From Neocallimastix lanati (nom. inval.) (taxonomy: Eukaryota; Neocallimastigomycota; Neocallimastigomycetes; Neocallimastigales; Neocallimastigaceae), in assembly GCA_016946835.1 (NCBI GenBank), contig JACVTC010000032.1:1411601-1475600 (forward strand): a DNA stretch of 64,000 nt, in the 5' to 3' direction. Both the position numbers and the translations under genes were made by a program. The notes under the pieces were generated by a model. That model saw nothing but the letters and a program-made list of their open reading frames with translations. It had not been told where the DNA came from and searched no databases. Shown here piece after piece: positions 1 to 14,197 of this stretch (its first letter is position 1; each line of letters opens with the position of its first letter).

Positions 1-35
1 TTATTATATGTATATGCTTAAGTTTAAATACATAC

Positions 36-553
36 TGTTAAGGTTTAATAAAGTATTGATATCACTATTTGTATTCTTAGCGATTTTTTTACAAGTATCA
101 CCCTTCTTAGTAGTGTATTCATCAAATGGATGTCTTTTTTTAGTCTTCTTAAAATCGACTTCAACACAAACTTTTGTTTTTGGCTTTAAATTGTCACAAT
201 TAATTTCTATTTTTTAAAAATTTTTTTACATTAATATAATAAAATTAATTCTTTAATTCTATTTTTACTTTACTATAATAATATAATATTAATAATATAA
301 AAATAACAAAAGATATATAATTTTATAAATATTTCAAAAAACTATAATTTAAAATCATTAATATACCTGGATTTATTCTTAAGAAATCAATACGTCTAAG
401 GTAATAATCTTTGTTAATATTTTTGTCCCAAATATAACTACACTTATCGCCAACTCTGGTAACAATATGTTTTGTACAGTAGTAACCTTTTGCATTAACT
501 TCAATAATTGCTAATAAAATAGCATAGAATAAAGTCATAAATAAATACTTCAT
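36..553 (-). CDS. Secreted LysM-domain protein, 5' part only
   Basis: Exon 1 is 553-367: ATG, a hydrophobic signal peptide of about 20 residues (MKYLFMTLFYAILLAIIEVNA), then a LysM-like module with YYCTKHIVTRVGDKCSYIWD and a terminal NP. A GTATAT donor starts at 366. Exon 2, 206-36, restores the frame (NPE-INCDNL) and reads INCDNLKPKTKVCVEV, the usual end of a fungal LysM, followed by the start of a second module (YTTKKGDTCKKIAKN...LLNLN). It stops at a consensus GTATGT donor at 35, so the gene continues off the left edge. LysM modules bind chitin or peptidoglycan GlcNAc polymers, so this is probably a cell-wall or secreted glycan-binding protein. Total size and any catalytic domain cannot be known here. 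The hydrophobic open frame on the other strand at 8-217 is a shadow. Confidence 0.72.
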
Positions 554-3329
554 TTTTATAATTTATTTCTATTTTCCTTTAATTTTTTTTATTTCTTTCT
601 TGTCTTTATTTTTATTTCTTATTTTTTATTTTGTACTTTAAAGTACTTTTTTTTTTTTTTTTTTTTGTACGTTAATTTATTGTTTCTATTTTTATTATTA
701 TTTTTTATTTTTATTTTTATTTTTATTTTTATTTTTATTTTTTATTTTAGTTTAGAAGAAAAAAAAAAAAAAAAAAAAAACTAATAAGAAATTTTATTAT
801 AATTTATATTTTAAAGAAAAAAAAATTATTAAATAGATAATATAAACTAATATATTGTATAATATATTATAATATTATAATATTAATATAAATTGTTCTA
901 AACTATTTTTAATATATTAAAGTTTTTTAAATATAAAATTATAAATGTTTTTATATTTTGTTTATTTATTTTTTTTAATTAATGTTACACAAAATAATTA
1001 ATTAATATAATATTATTAATTATATAATCATAGTATGATAATCTTATCAATATTTCTTTTAATTTATTTTTTCATATAAAATATTCTTTTGGGCTTATTT
1101 TAAATTTTTTTAATTATTAAGAAATTATTATAATAAAAAAAAAATAATAATTAATATGATAAATAATAATAGTTTTTTTTTAATAATATGTAGTTTTAAC
1201 ATACATTTTTTAATAACAATTAAATTTATATTTTTGTTAATAAAACTTTTTTTTAACATGAAGCTCTAATATAATTATTTAACCTTAAAGTATATTTTAT
1301 ACTTTTTTTTGTTAAAACTTTTTTTATCTTTATATATATATATTTTTTTTTTATTTTTATTTTATTTTATTTTTTTTTAATTTTATTTTAAAAACTTTTT
1401 ATTTATATAATTATTTTTTTATCTTTATTTTACTTTTTTTTTTTTATTTCAAGTACTTCTTAATTGAAGATTCTTATTTTTATTATTCTTATTTAATACA
1501 TGTATATATTATTATTTTTTATTGTTTAAGTTGATAATAGTTAATTACATCATACAATATAGATTATTCATAATTGAAAGTATTTTATAAACATACAATC
1601 AGTTTCGCTAAAATATTTAAATAAAAATAAAAGTATATAGAAATAGAAGTATATAAAAATATAAGTAAATAAAAATAAAAGTAAATAAAAGATAAAAAAT
1701 AAAAAATAAAAGATAAAAATTATCTTAATAAAAATATTGTAAATTTTTTACTTTTATTTTAATTTCTTTCCTTTAAAAAAACCAGTAAAAGTTATTTATT
1801 ATTAACAGATTTATATATATATCAGAAATTTATAAAAAAAAAAAAAGTCATTTCAATATATTTATAACTTAATTATTATTCTAATACAATTTCAGTACTT
1901 TAAAAAAAAAAAAAATAGTAAATCTTTTTTTTTTTTTTTTTTGTTAAAAATTAAATAAAATTAAAATTAAAATAAAATATTAAAAGTATACTTTATTTAT
2001 ATTTATTTATATTGTTCAACTGATATTAAATTTAAAAATGTTCCGTTTTTATCGAATCATTTCAATATGTACCATTATTTTTAAAAAATTTAAATAATTA
2101 TTATTATTATTTAATTAAATAATTAATTTATTAACTATTATCATTATTTTTTAATATTCTTTTTATTAAATTTTAAATATTGTAATAAATTTAATTGAAA
2201 ATTAAAAAGTTGCACAATAGCTTTTCTATTATTTCTATTATTACTTTCTTTTTTCTGTTTTTTTTTTTTTTTTTTCTGTTTTTCTGTTTTTTTTTTTTTT
2301 TTTTTTTTTTTAATTTCCAATAATTTTAATTGCTTTTTACTATTATTATAATAAAATATTACTATAATAAAATATTACTATAATAAAATATTTTAAAATA
2401 AGATAAAAAAAAAATTAAAATAAAAAATAAAAATATATTTTTTTTTTGTTCTTCTAATTTTTAAATTCATTGGATTATTATTGGATTGTTTCAACAATTT
2501 TAACCATAAAAATTTTTATACTTTTATAAAATAATAAAGTAATAATTTGTTTAATAAATTATTAAATAATAAATTAATTATTTAAAAAGATATTAGTAAT
2601 AATACATAGCTTATTAAATATGTATAATATAAATATAATAGTAATAATATATTTATTAAAAATATATATATATAAATAAAAAAAAAACTTTGAAAAATAA
2701 AATGAATATATTGAACAATATAATAAAATGAAAAATAATATAATTTTATATAATATCATACTGATTTTATTTTATATTATAATGCTATTAAGATATTTTT
2801 AAAAGAAAATTAAAAAATAAAAATTTAATATATTATTCTTTTCTTTTCATTCTTACTATACGTAATTATATATAATTAGATGCTAGCAATGTATCAAATC
2901 ACCTTTTATAAAAGAAAAACTATGGCAACCAAGCTTCTTTTATTTTAGATTTATAAATGATAATTTTCATAAATACATCATAAACATTTAAATTTTATTA
3001 CTAATTCTACATTTTAACATCTATATATATAAAAGAAAAAAAAAATATCTAGACCAGTTTTATTTTAAACTTAAATACTTGTATTAAATAAAAATTAAAT
3101 TTGAAAGTTAAATAGTAAAAGCAAAGTCTAAATTGATGTATAACGAACTTATAAATTAAAACTAAAATAAAAGTAAAAGTAAAAATAAAATAAAATAAAA
3201 TAATGAATTAAAAAAAAATAAATTTAAATTTAAATAATGAATTAAAAAAAATAAAAAAAAAAAAAAAAAAATAGAAATATTTAGATAATTTTAAACAGTA
3301 AATTTTTTAATAAATGAGTATTTGAAAAG

Positions 3330-3361
<32 letters not shown>

Positions 3362-3696
3362 AATAAATTTATTATTATAAATAAAATATTTAATAATTAT
3401 TAATATAAAATTAAAAGAAAAAAAAAAAGTATACCAAATTTAGAAACTTATATATAAATACATCAACAATAATTATAGTTGTTAATAATAATAAAAGCTT
3501 ATTATATAACTCTAAAATCAATTTTTATTATAGTATGTAGTATAATTATAAAATTTTAATTTTATTAAAAAAAATATCACAATTGCATATTAATATAATA
3601 ATAACAATTATATTATTATCCTATAAAATATTCATTAAAATATATATTTTATTTTTACTACTAATATGAACAATATGAACATCTAAATAAATGATG

Positions 3697-3743
<47 letters not shown>

Positions 3744-6534
3744 TCATTCTCGTTATCATTATCATTATCATTATTGCTATTAAAAAAAAAATAAAATTCA
3801 TATCTATAATTTTATAATAATAAATAACATAATTTATTTTTATAATAACAAAAATTCAAATTTCAATTTATTATATAAATTTATATATTTAAAAAATTTT
3901 TTTTTATTTTATTTTATTTTTATTTTATTTTATGATTTTTTTTTTAATATTATTTAAAAATTAAAAAAAAAAAAAAAAAGTACTATATTTCTGATGTGGC
4001 GTTTCTAAATTTTAATAAATAAATTAATATTTTAATAAATATTAATTTTAATAATGTCAAATTAGGATTAAAGATTTTTTTATTTTTATTATTCTATTTG
4101 TATTAAATATATGTAAAAAAAAATATATATATATATATAATAAAATATTTTTGGAATTTTCATTATATATATATATTTTAAAAAAAAAAAAGCAAAATAT
4201 TCTTGAAATCTTTAAAGAGTATTTAAAATAAAATAAAAAAAAAAAAAAATTTAAAAATTAAAAAGGTTTATATTTCTTTAGAATATAAAAAAAATATTCA
4301 CTAAATATTCTTAAAAAATATATAAAAAAAAAATATGTTTTAAATAACTCTTAGAAATATAGAAAAAATATTATTTAAATAATCTTTAAAAATATATATA
4401 AAAAAAAATGCTTTAAATATTTCTTCGAAAAAAATATTCTTTAAATATTATTAAAAATAAAAAAAAAAAAAAATTATTTAAAATATTAAAAATAAAAGTT
4501 TTATAAAATTTTTAAATTAAATATAAAGATAAAATATTCTTTAAAAATAGAAATATTTAAATATAAGTATTAAAAAAAAAAATTTTTTTAACCTTTTATG
4601 CTTATTATAATTTTTAGGGAGTGTTGCATTTCGGAAAGTATTTGTGAAATAATAAATACATTTAATATTAAAAAATAAATAAATAATATGTAGTACAAAT
4701 TTCAATATAAAATGTATTTATTTAGTAATTATTAATATTTTATTTTACCAAAAAAAAATTTTTTTTTCTTTTCTTGATTTTCGATTTAGTTTTATAAAAA
4801 TAAAAAAAGATTTACATTGTTCAATGTAGATATATTATTTAATATTTATTAATAAAATATTTTTCATAAACCATAAACCCAATTGTTTAATTGAATTTTG
4901 TACGTTTGAGTGTTTGCTTTCCTTATTAATAAATTAAAATTTAACAGTATTTTTATATAAATTGTGGAGTATTTAAATTTATTTATGTAAATGTGGCTTA
5001 AATTATAATAAATAAATAAAAAAATATTTCAATTTTTTTGTTAAATGAATAAAAAAATAATAATAATAAAATATTTAATTTTAAAGATATAATTTAATAT
5101 TTTTTGTTAAAATAATAATAAAATATATTATATGAATTTAAATATTTTTGCTATTTATTAGTATTTATTATTATTTATTATAATTATAATTATTAATTTA
5201 AAGTTTCAAAATAAAAAAAAAAACTTTTATAACAATATTATATAAAAAAAAAAAAAAAACTACAAAAATAATGATATATATATTATATATATATATTACG
5301 AATAATTTTATTAATTTTTTTATAATCATACATATATACATTACTATTTAAAATTAATGAATATTGGATAAATTCTAGTACATTTTTTGTCTTTAATTTT
5401 TTTTTTTTTTTTTTTTTTTTAATTATTTAACATATTTAGCATATATAATACAAATATCCTATATATATATATATATATAATATCACAAAACTATACATAT
5501 TACTTGAATAGTACCTGATTTGTATTATAATAATATACTTCACATTCGTATCAGTATTGCTATACTGTGTAGTGATTACCGGTTCATGTCAACGTCGTTT
5601 CTCAACTTCTTATTTGAATCTTCTCTAGCTTGCTTTTTTTCTCAGCATTTTTAATATAGACATTCTTTATCAACTTAATATGTATCTTTAGCTTAGGAAA
5701 TTTGTATTATTTATATCAACATGTTAAAATATAGCAAAAATAGTATATTTATGCATGCGTGTAATATATACGTAAATTTGCATGTTTCGTTTAGATATTT
5801 ATATACAAGTTGGAAATATTAAATATATATGTAATATAGGTATAGTAGGTTGCTACGATACGTTATATGCTTCATATTGACTCAATCTTATCAAGTACGC
5901 TTTTCATTCCTTGCAAGATATTACATATATTTAGCTCCACTAGGAGCTTATTATGGCTTGTTGTTGTTTGTAGTTATAATTTATAATTTATTATTTTATT
6001 TTTCATTTTTATTTATTTATTTATATTAATTATTAATTATTAATTATTAATAATATTTTAATTTTAATTCATCCAAAAATTGTATTGGTATTATAATTTA
6101 TATATTATATAGTATATAGATGTATATGATGTATATATGCTATTAATATATTAGGATTAATATAATCAATTTTATTAAATCTAAAGTTTGCTATAGTTAA
6201 TAAAATAATTACATCAAATATTTAAAACATATAAATCAAAGTCATACTTGAACATCGATTTATATTAATATTTAACCAAAATCAAAAAAAAAAAAAAAAA
6301 AAAAAAAAGAAAAATAACTAAAAAAGTTTTATTAAAAGAAAAAATGAATGAAAATAGTTAATAAAAAAAAAAAAAAAAAAAAAAAAAAAGTTGATATAAA
6401 TAGTATAATATATATAATATATTTATTCAAAATAATAAATACATATCAGTATTAAAAATTATTTATAAATTGTTATTATAAAAATAATATATATTTAATA
6501 TAAAAAAAAGGGTTAATATATATTAAAAGGAATA

Positions 6535-6571
<37 letters not shown>

Positions 6572-6710
6572 TTATTTTTATGGAAAAATATATTTAATTT
6601 AAATCAATAAAAAAATAAAAATAAAAAACATAACACTTTTTTTTTTTAAAAAAAAATAATTTCATTCATCCTTTCTTATTACATTTATATATAAATAAAT
6701 ATCATAAAAA
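554..6710. other. Gene-free AT-rich stretch
   Basis: About 6 kb without a supportable gene. It holds poly-A/T tracts, short TTA arrays (for example 3702-3741), ATTTT and TATA runs. Between about 5530 and 5960 the sequence is less repetitive and relatively richer in G and C, with a small hairpin (AGCTCC-ACTA-GGAGCT, 5933-5948), but no tRNA fold or open frame was recognised. A transposon-end-like motif lies at 4616-4635. Confidence 0.6.
4616..4640 (+). repeat. Copy of the MULE/MITE end motif
   Basis: AGGGAGTGTTGCATTTCGGA resembles the ends of the elements at 37071, 46336 and 60967. GTGGCGT (about 3996) and ATGTGGCTTAAA (about 4991) occur in the surroundings. No matching inverted partner was found nearby, so this may be a solo or decayed element end. 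Confidence 0.35.
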
Positions 6711-9538
6711 ATGTTAAATGTTTATCATCCTCACCAAAATGCAAACCAAAAAATTGGAAATTTATTATTTAAAAATTTAATAAAGAATAATTCTTCTTGT
6801 TCTCAAAGAAATGAAAATTGTTTTAATTTTAACCATTCTCAAAGTAATTATATGTCAATCCTCTGTAAACAAGACAGTCTTAAATTACAACCTATAAATA
6901 TTAGTTCGTCTTTTATTACAAAAAAGAAACATCTTGAAATTAGTTTAATCCAAGGGAATATTATTCAAAATAGTTTAATTCAAGGAACTATAATAAATAA
7001 TCTTATTCAAAAGAATTTTTATTCAGAAAAAGTTTCTACTCACAAAGAAAAGTCTAAAACTGATAAAAACATAATTATAAATAAATCTGGAGTTAAAGAT
7101 GAAAAAGAAGTAAAGAAAGAAAACTTTTCTATTAATAGGAAAACTATTCTACCACTTTTTAAGCCTTTGTATAACGAATCTGCTGTTTTTAGTGTAGATT
7201 CTTCAAAAATTCAAATTATTAATCAACCTACTGACTATTATAATAAAATTAAGGTATATTATTACGATAAAGTAATTATATATATATATATATATATAAA
7301 TTAATTTAAATTATATATTTATTATATATTGAATTACAGGAACAAATATTAAATGCCAAACATAGAGTTGTATTAACTGCTCTATATATTGGTATAGACC
7401 AAGTTGATTTAGTAAGCTTATTTATTTATTTATTTATTTATTAATTTATTTATTTATATGTATATTTATTTCTTTATTTATTTATTAAATTATTCAATAT
7501 TTTTTTCAATTTTTTATTTTTTAAATGTTTTATAAATAAATAATAATTCTAACATTATATTGTGATAATTGTTATTTTTCCGTATTTAATAAATTATTAT
7601 AATTTGTTTAAATAAAATGATTTAAAGGTTCAAACTTTACATAAAGCTTTATCTAAATGTGAATCTTTAAGAGTTACAATTCTTTTAGATTGTTTAAGAG
7701 GTACTCGGACTTCAAATTCTGGTGAATCATCAGTTACTTTAGTTGCTCCATTAGTTACTGCTTTTCCTGATAGAGTTGAAGTTGCTTTATATCATACTCC
7801 AGAACTTACAAAACCATTAAAAATGATATTACCCCAAAGAGTTAATGAAATTCTTGGATTGTTCCATGCCAAAATTGTTATTGCAGATGATAACATTCTT
7901 CTTGCTGGGTAAATATTTATAAATTATATATAATTATATAATATATATATATATTTTTTAATATTATGGCCATTTATTTAATATAAAAGTGTAAACTTGA
8001 AATTATATATTTTTAAAATATTATAATTATAATTATTAAATATTATATTAAATGATTAAATTATTTATTATATAATATTATATTATATTACGTTATATTA
8101 TATTATATTATATTATATTATATAAAAATATTAATATTTAATTTAATACCTTTTTATATATAAATCAATGTAATTAGTGCTAATTTAAGTACTGATTATT
8201 TTGTTAATCGTCAAGATCGTTATGTATTCTTTGGTGGAGCTACTTCTTTATCTGATTATTTTTATGATTTAGCTAATACTTTAACAAAAATTTCTTATCA
8301 ATTAGCTCCACATCATACACTTATTCCTTCTGGTCCGGATCCAACTACAAATCCATATCAATTCCGTAAAACTGCATTTCATGCATTAAATTCATTCTTA
8401 ACAAATTGGTATGCTAAAACTCAACCATTACGTGATCAATTAAATGAACATGCTAATTTAAATTTAAAAGAATTAAAACAAAAAGAATCTTCTCTCTCTA
8501 AAGAATCTGAACCAAATAATATCGGTCATAAGGAAAATAATCTAATTAATAATGGATCTAATAATAAAATCGAAATAGAATCAAGAAAAAGTAAAGAAAA
8601 AGTTGAAATGAAAACTGAACAAGAAATACCAAAACTATCTAAAGATACTGATACGATCATTATACCAATGCTTCAAATGAAGCAACTTCAAATTCAAGAA
8701 AATGAACGTCTCATGGATGTTATTATGAATATTATAGATTCTAATTCTGATTATTGGAAAAATATCTTTATTACTTCGGGATACTTAAACTTTACAAATG
8801 AATTTAAGAAATTATTAGATGAAATTCATACTGATGTTGATATTTTATGTGCTGCTCCTCAAGTAAAAATTAGGAATTACTTTATAATAATATTTTAATA
8901 TAATAATTTTTTTTTTTTTAGTAATTAATATATATATATGTATATATATATACATATATACATAAAATAATCACAGGCTAATAGTTTCTATAAAGGTGCT
9001 GGTTTATCAGGATATATTCCAGCTGTGTATACCTATTTTGAAAGAAAAATTCATGATGAAACTTCAAATAAAGGCTTAAAGATTCATGAATATGTAAGAC
9101 CAGGATGGACTTATCATGCTAAAGGTTTATGGGCTAGTTATAGAGATTCTGAAACAGGTGAATTGCTACCAAATGTTACAATATTGGGATCAACAAATTT
9201 TGGTCGTCGTTCTATGAAACGTGATATAGAAGCTCAAGTATTAATGATTACTGATAATAAAAAATTACAAAAAGAAATGGCTAATGTAACTATTATAAAA
9301 ATTAAATTAACAATTAACAGTTTTTCTTTTCTTTTAAAATATATATGTAATATTGATATTAATTTTTTATTTTATTTTATTTTATTTTATTTTATATAAT
9401 AAATAAATAATAAAACAGGAAATCAAAAATTTATTAAATTATACTGTTATTGTAAATAATGAGACATTTAAAAAACAAGAAAGACATATTCCACTACAAG
9501 TTAAATTAAGTACAAAATTTTTCCAATCTATGTTTTAG
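6711..9538 (+). CDS. PGS1: CDP-diacylglycerol--glycerol-3-phosphate 3-phosphatidyltransferase (phosphatidylglycerophosphate synthase)
   Basis: Six exons: 6711-7253, 7340-7411, 7628-7908, 8178-8862, 8977-9285, 9419-9538 (669 aa). The enzyme transfers phosphatidyl from CDP-diacylglycerol to glycerol-3-phosphate, the committed step to phosphatidylglycerol and cardiolipin in mitochondria. Both phospholipase-D-type HKD motifs are visible: HAKIVIADDNILLAGANLST (His near residue 285) and YHAKGLWASY (His near 574), followed by NVTILGSTNFGRRS. QILNAKHRVVLTALYIG and the last segment also fit PGS1 family members. The first about 180 residues are Asn/Ile/Lys-rich and not conserved; together with a charged insert (about residues 400-450, after QLNEHANLN) they make it longer than yeast Pgs1 (521 aa). 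All junctions are GT-AG and keep frame. In an anaerobic fungus the product would act in hydrogenosomes. The N-terminal targeting signal is not obvious. Confidence 0.93.
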
Positions 9539-10904
<1,366 letters not shown>

Positions 10905-10914
10905 TTACATGATT

Positions 10915-10952
<38 letters not shown>

Positions 10953-11012
10953 ACAAATAGAATACATGAAATAAAATATTATATATTATAAAATTATAAA
11001 AGTGAAGTTTAG

Positions 11013-11175
11013 AAGCAATAGCCTCAAACTTTTCCCATTCCTCGATGATAACCCCACGTCCATTATTGAGAGTAATAATTTCAGTATTAGTGTTATCTAA
11101 CGAATCTGTATCAATTCTTTCACCGGGAGGTGAAAATTCATGCCTTATCATTTCGACTGTCGTCGCTCTTGGCAA
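11013..11175 (-). pseudogene. Coding-like remnant, family not recognised
   Basis: About 55 residues read in one minus frame, ending in NNGRGVIIEEWEKFEAIASK, with a Pro/Gly/Asp-rich part before it (SPPGERIDTDSLDN). Codon choice and amino-acid mix look protein-coding, unlike the adjacent A/T tracts. There is no upstream in-frame Met: a TGA lies four codons before the first TTG-initiated residue. Downstream the frame runs into poly-T and the TAA array. I do not recognise the family. It may be an exon of a decayed gene or an unrecognised exon of a live one. Confidence 0.3.
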
Positions 11176-11380
11176 ACGGTAGATTTTTCAGATTTCAACG
11201 GAATACCATTTTATCATCAATCTAACTAAAAAAAGATCGATAAATTAAAGGTATTACGTTTTGTTAGAAACTCCACAATCAACCCCCCTCCACAAATTAC
11301 GGAACAATCGACAAGGTTGAACTTTTGTTTAAAAATATTGTCAACTCCATGGTCTTTGTTCCCCATTAATTTTTAATTTT

Positions 11381-11422
<42 letters not shown>

Positions 11423-11537
11423 CATATATTGAACGCCCACCAAGAAGAGGCACTCAAGATAAAATAATATATATTATTATAAATATTATTATTATAATCC
11501 TTTTATGAATCTAAAGAAACATTCAAGGATTTTTGTT

Positions 11538-11584
11538 CAATTATCATTGCAAAAACTTCAAAAAAGTTTTTGCAATGATAATTG
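11538..11584. repeat. Perfect 21-bp inverted repeat with a 5-nt loop
   Basis: Left arm 11538-11558, loop CAAAA 11559-11563, right arm 11564-11584. The arms are exactly complementary and of mixed composition (core ATCATTGCAAAAACTT). The hairpin lies directly before the coding-like segment starting at 11585. Confidence 0.9.
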
Positions 11585-11827
11585 TGGGTGGTCAGCCGCC
11601 TCATCCTCGCCAAGAAAGGATCCATCAGCCCACAGCTCTGTGCCAAGTCGCGTCAAAAAAGAGATCATCTAAGATCATCATCTAGAAAAGGTAAAAGATT
11701 TATTTCTGTAATTTTTTCAATACTTTTACAGGCAAAAGGATCCAATGAGAAAAAACTTAGATACACTAACACCACTACAATAAGGGCAACATTTAAGGGC
11801 AATCTTCTGAGACCATTTTTCTTTTAA
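11585..11827 (+). other. Coding-like segment with a possible 41-nt intron
   Basis: An open frame of about 80 codons starts in a locally GC-rich stretch (SRLILAKKGSISPQLCAKSR). A GT at 11691 and a pyrimidine-rich AG at 11730-11731 could bound a very short intron. Nothing was recognised by family, and other frames of the same stretch are also partly open, so this is weak. Confidence 0.2.
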
Positions 11828-11918
11828 TAGAAATACTCATGTCAAATTTAAAACCACACACTTAATTCGAGAAATCCAAAAGAAATCCCAACTGATAACT
11901 TAGGATATTGAAATGTTT

Positions 11919-11964
<46 letters not shown>

Positions 11965-12068
11965 CTGAAATAAATCCAAAATCATTCTCCTTGTATAAAT
12001 AATTGCTTTTTTTAGCTTTTGAGGGTTTGAAGACATCTCTTTCCCAATAAAACTTTTTTATTTCACTT

Positions 12069-12100
<32 letters not shown>

Positions 12101-12651
12101 CTACCATTTAATTTCTTATCTAAAGTCCTTGATTCTTTAGTCCATGAATAATGTGACATAATAAGGAATAGTATTAGTGAGAGGAAAGGATTAATAATAC
12201 ATGATGAGAGATGAGCTTTTCCATTTTCTAAAGTTAGGGTAATTGAGATAGAGCAGAGAGAGACAGCTGAAAGAGGAGGTATGCTCAATTCACGAGTAAT
12301 ATCATAGAGACTAACATAAGAACTTCGCGAGATTTAAAATCCATAAACTTTAATAAAGTTCCCTTCTATTAATAATTTTTTTTTTTTTTTTTTTTAATTT
12401 GAGCTTTAAAACATCTTGCTCTTTAGTTGGAATCAAAGAGAGAGAGAGGAGCAATTACTCTATATAACAAGACAAAGAATAAACTAAATGAAATTAAAAT
12501 TATATTTAATTTTCTTCAATTCATTGGAAGAGGAATAGAATTTATTAATACGAAAATCGAAAATCCAAATTTAATTTGACATTTAAATTTACTGTTGACT
12601 GTTTTAATTAATTTGAATTGGTATAGAAGGTTTTCAATAATAAAGATTCAT

Positions 12652-12684
<33 letters not shown>

Positions 12685-12899
12685 AATACCAATAGATAAG
12701 TTAGAGTTGTCAGTTTGAAGGTAAATTTGATTTGTTAACTACCAATAAAGAAAGATTGAATCCTTCCTAATTTATATCGGTTTTAACAACAAAGTTAATC
12801 GGTTTTTTTTTTACAAGAAGTGTTAGCATACTTTTTAATTCCAAAAGTTTTTTTCAATTTTTAAATAGCTCATGACATGACATGACATAAACTTTATTT

Positions 12900-12966
<67 letters not shown>

Positions 12967-13085
12967 GATAGGGAAGATAATACACTTCCAAAACTTTATT
13001 AAATTTTATTTTAAAAAAAAAAAAAAAAAATTTTTTTTTCTTAAGAGCTTGTTATAGATGGAATAACTAAAAACAAATATCATCC

Positions 13086-13118
<33 letters not shown>

Positions 13119-13193
13119 ACCACCACAATATTGAGAATCTAAAATATACACACTATACTTTATCACAATTATCCAGTACATCTTGAGATGAAA

Positions 13194-13228
<35 letters not shown>

Positions 13229-13330
13229 ATTTTACATTTGATGAAGAATAAGCTTTATAAGAGTAAGGTGTTTTAGATTTATTAGACGTCGACTTGGAAT
13301 TATTCTTGTTTTTAAATTGAATATTTGAAA

Positions 13331-13380
<50 letters not shown>

Positions 13381-14197
13381 TTTTTTTTCCTGTTAATGTC
13401 AATAGAGGGGTAGAAGAGGGTCAGAAATTTCCAACTTCGTATTTTAAATTTAATTTATTTATTCATTTAATTACATGAATATATATATATATTTTTTTAA
13501 AAAAAAAAAAAAAAAAATAGTAATATGAAATAAAAAAAAAAAAAAAAAAAAAAGTTAATTTTTAAACCCTTATCGAGAGTACTATAATCAGAAGCATATA
13601 ATTTCTGCTAATATATACTTCGTTAAAGTAACTCAAAAGAGCTACTGATGATCGTTATTGTATTACCAAGATTATATATAAAATCAGCCAAATCATACAC
13701 ATATCAATATACTCGTTTTATCGCATATTATGCATATGTTGATATACCTCTTTTAACTTTTTAGGAGTTATTTACTTAAATGTCCAGTGCTGAAATTCCA
13801 CCAAGAAGAAATATATGAATATATGAAATTTTCATATTCTAAAATATTAAAATAAGAATTGGCTAGTAAAACGAATAATCATCAATAAAATCAAGGGATT
13901 ATGGGTTACTAAGTAGGATCCAGAAATTTTTTGTTTTAATAACAACTACTAACCACCAATTATAAATCCATATACAATATAAAAAAATATATATATTTTT
14001 TACCAAAGAATTTTTTTTATATTTTCATTATTAATTATAATCCTTATTTACATTTATCACAAATTAAATCTAAAAAAATATAAATATAAATTATCAATAA
14101 ACACACAAATCATTTACACTACATTCATTCTTATATTTTATCAATCTTTATTACACCAAATCTGTTCAATATAAATTTACAAATACATTTAATAAAT

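Noticed and set aside
8-217. Hydrophobic 69-aa plus-strand protein
   Set aside because: It is the shadow of LysM exon 2, which has recognisable LysM sequence on the minus strand.
13640-13795. Box C/D snoRNA
   Set aside because: TGATGA and CTGA occur, but about 145 nt apart without terminal pairing and with a poor box C first base.
13781-13818. Short ORF MSSAEIPPRRNI
   Set aside because: Ends after 12 codons with no plausible donor. Likeness to the LSM14 start or to the ERPPRRGT reading near 11431 is too short to mean anything.
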